Source of the DNA: Clostridium cadaveris
Lineage (GTDB): Bacteria; Bacillota; Clostridia; Clostridiales; Clostridiaceae
Reading direction: 5' to 3'
Length of the DNA: 64,000 nucleotides
Assembly: GCF_020911725.1 (NCBI RefSeq)
Contig: NZ_CP076620.1
Span: forward strand, 133,501 to 197,500
Shown here: one piece after another, positions 63,665-64,000 of the stretch
Layout: every line of letters begins with the position of its first letter
How positions within the stretch are numbered: position 1 is the stretch's first letter
Translations under genes and position numbers: made by a program
The notes under the pieces: generated by a model
The model's database searches: none
Seen by the model: the letters and a program-made list of their open reading frames with translations, nothing else
Told to the model about the DNA's origin: nothing

Positions 63665-64000
63665 ATGTTTAAAGTTGTAGATATTTACTTTGTATATATT
63701 TTAGAAGATTAATATGAATATTTGCTATTTTATATGTATAAGAAGAAAAAAATCATACATACTATACATATAAAAGTAAAATTATCCTTATATAGTTATA
63801 TATTATAGAAATAAAAACAATTAAATATCTTACACTAAGCCTAGTGTATCAATAGATGAATTATGACGATATATAGAGTAATTTAGAGAAAAAATAAAAC
63901 CAATCTATGTGAGGTCATATATATGCTTAAATTTATTAATTGAGGATGATATAATAAATTTCGTTCCGCAAAACAAGAACAAAAGATCACAGTAAATTTA
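63665..64000. other. AT-rich intergenic end of the window, no gene seen
   Basis: I see no convincing start codon with ribosome site or long open frame on either strand. One short perfect hairpin, TACACTA-AGCC-TAGTGTA (63831-63848), is present without a T-run. The stretch is probably the upstream region of a gene beyond the right edge. Confidence 0.6.

Overview
The window is AT-rich (roughly 30 % GC by eye), densely coded, and carries strong GGAGG-type ribosome sites, frequent TTG/GTG starts and hairpin-plus-T terminators. With bofA, a large bacterial SRP RNA next to tRNA-Ser and dnaX-ybaB-recR, a glycerol operon with GlpP, and two cobalamin riboswitches, it points to an anaerobic spore-former of the genus Clostridium (or a close relative). 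I cannot name the species. No prophage, insertion sequence or CRISPR array was seen; the window looks chromosomal.

Layout. 1-4930: the tail of an unknown gene, then a BceRS two-component system and a BceAB-type ABC exporter, the usual detoxification module against cell-wall-targeting peptides. 5039-7719: a TldD/TldE protease pair. 7870-9909: a flavin reductase-like protein and a BrnQ branched-chain amino-acid carrier. 10200-16330: a cobalamin riboswitch controlling a 1896-residue exported, sortase-type anchored protein whose parts (two helical toroid domains and a DUF4430 domain) resemble transcobalamin/intrinsic factor. 16565-20545: small unknown genes, a permuted papain-like hydrolase, a membrane-bound MerR regulator and a polysaccharide deacetylase. 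20745-23683 (minus strand): glpP-glpK-glpF with an attenuator. 23855-26806: a selenium/sulfur-mobilisation cluster (cysteine desulfurase-like protein, YedE, TusA/YedF-like protein, DUF3343).

27141-39578: a second cobalamin riboswitch heads a long operon with a BtuFCD-like importer, then CbiG(C)-CbiJ, CbiD, CbiE-CbiT, CbiA, CbiB, CobD, an archaeal-type phosphoglycerate mutase homologue, and CbiC. The operon combines corrinoid uptake with part of anaerobic cobalamin synthesis; other steps (e.g. cbiL, cbiF, cbiH, cbiP, cobU, cobS) are not in the window. 39938-46978: AbgT-family transporter, YhgE/Pip membrane protein, purine riboswitch plus xpt, and recQ. 47136-48031: a frameshifted dehydrogenase-like gene. 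48144-50258: flavodoxin-like protein, YfcE-type phosphoesterase, DUF2087 regulator. 50420-55218: tRNA-Ser(GGA), SRP RNA, patatin-like lipase, then dnaX-ybaB-recR-yaaL-bofA. 55409-57425 (minus strand): PadR, DUF1700 and DUF4097 genes. 57728-63596: a sigma-54 activator followed by a well-formed -24/-12 promoter that drives DUF3311, a sodium:solute symporter, a creatininase-family hydrolase and an isoaspartyl dipeptidase.

The most noteworthy theme is corrinoid biology. One B12 riboswitch governs a candidate surface corrinoid binder and another governs the importer and synthesis genes, which suggests a capture-to-import relay. Second in interest are the phosphoglycerate-mutase-like gene overlapping cobD and the sigma-54-controlled isoaspartyl/creatininase operon.
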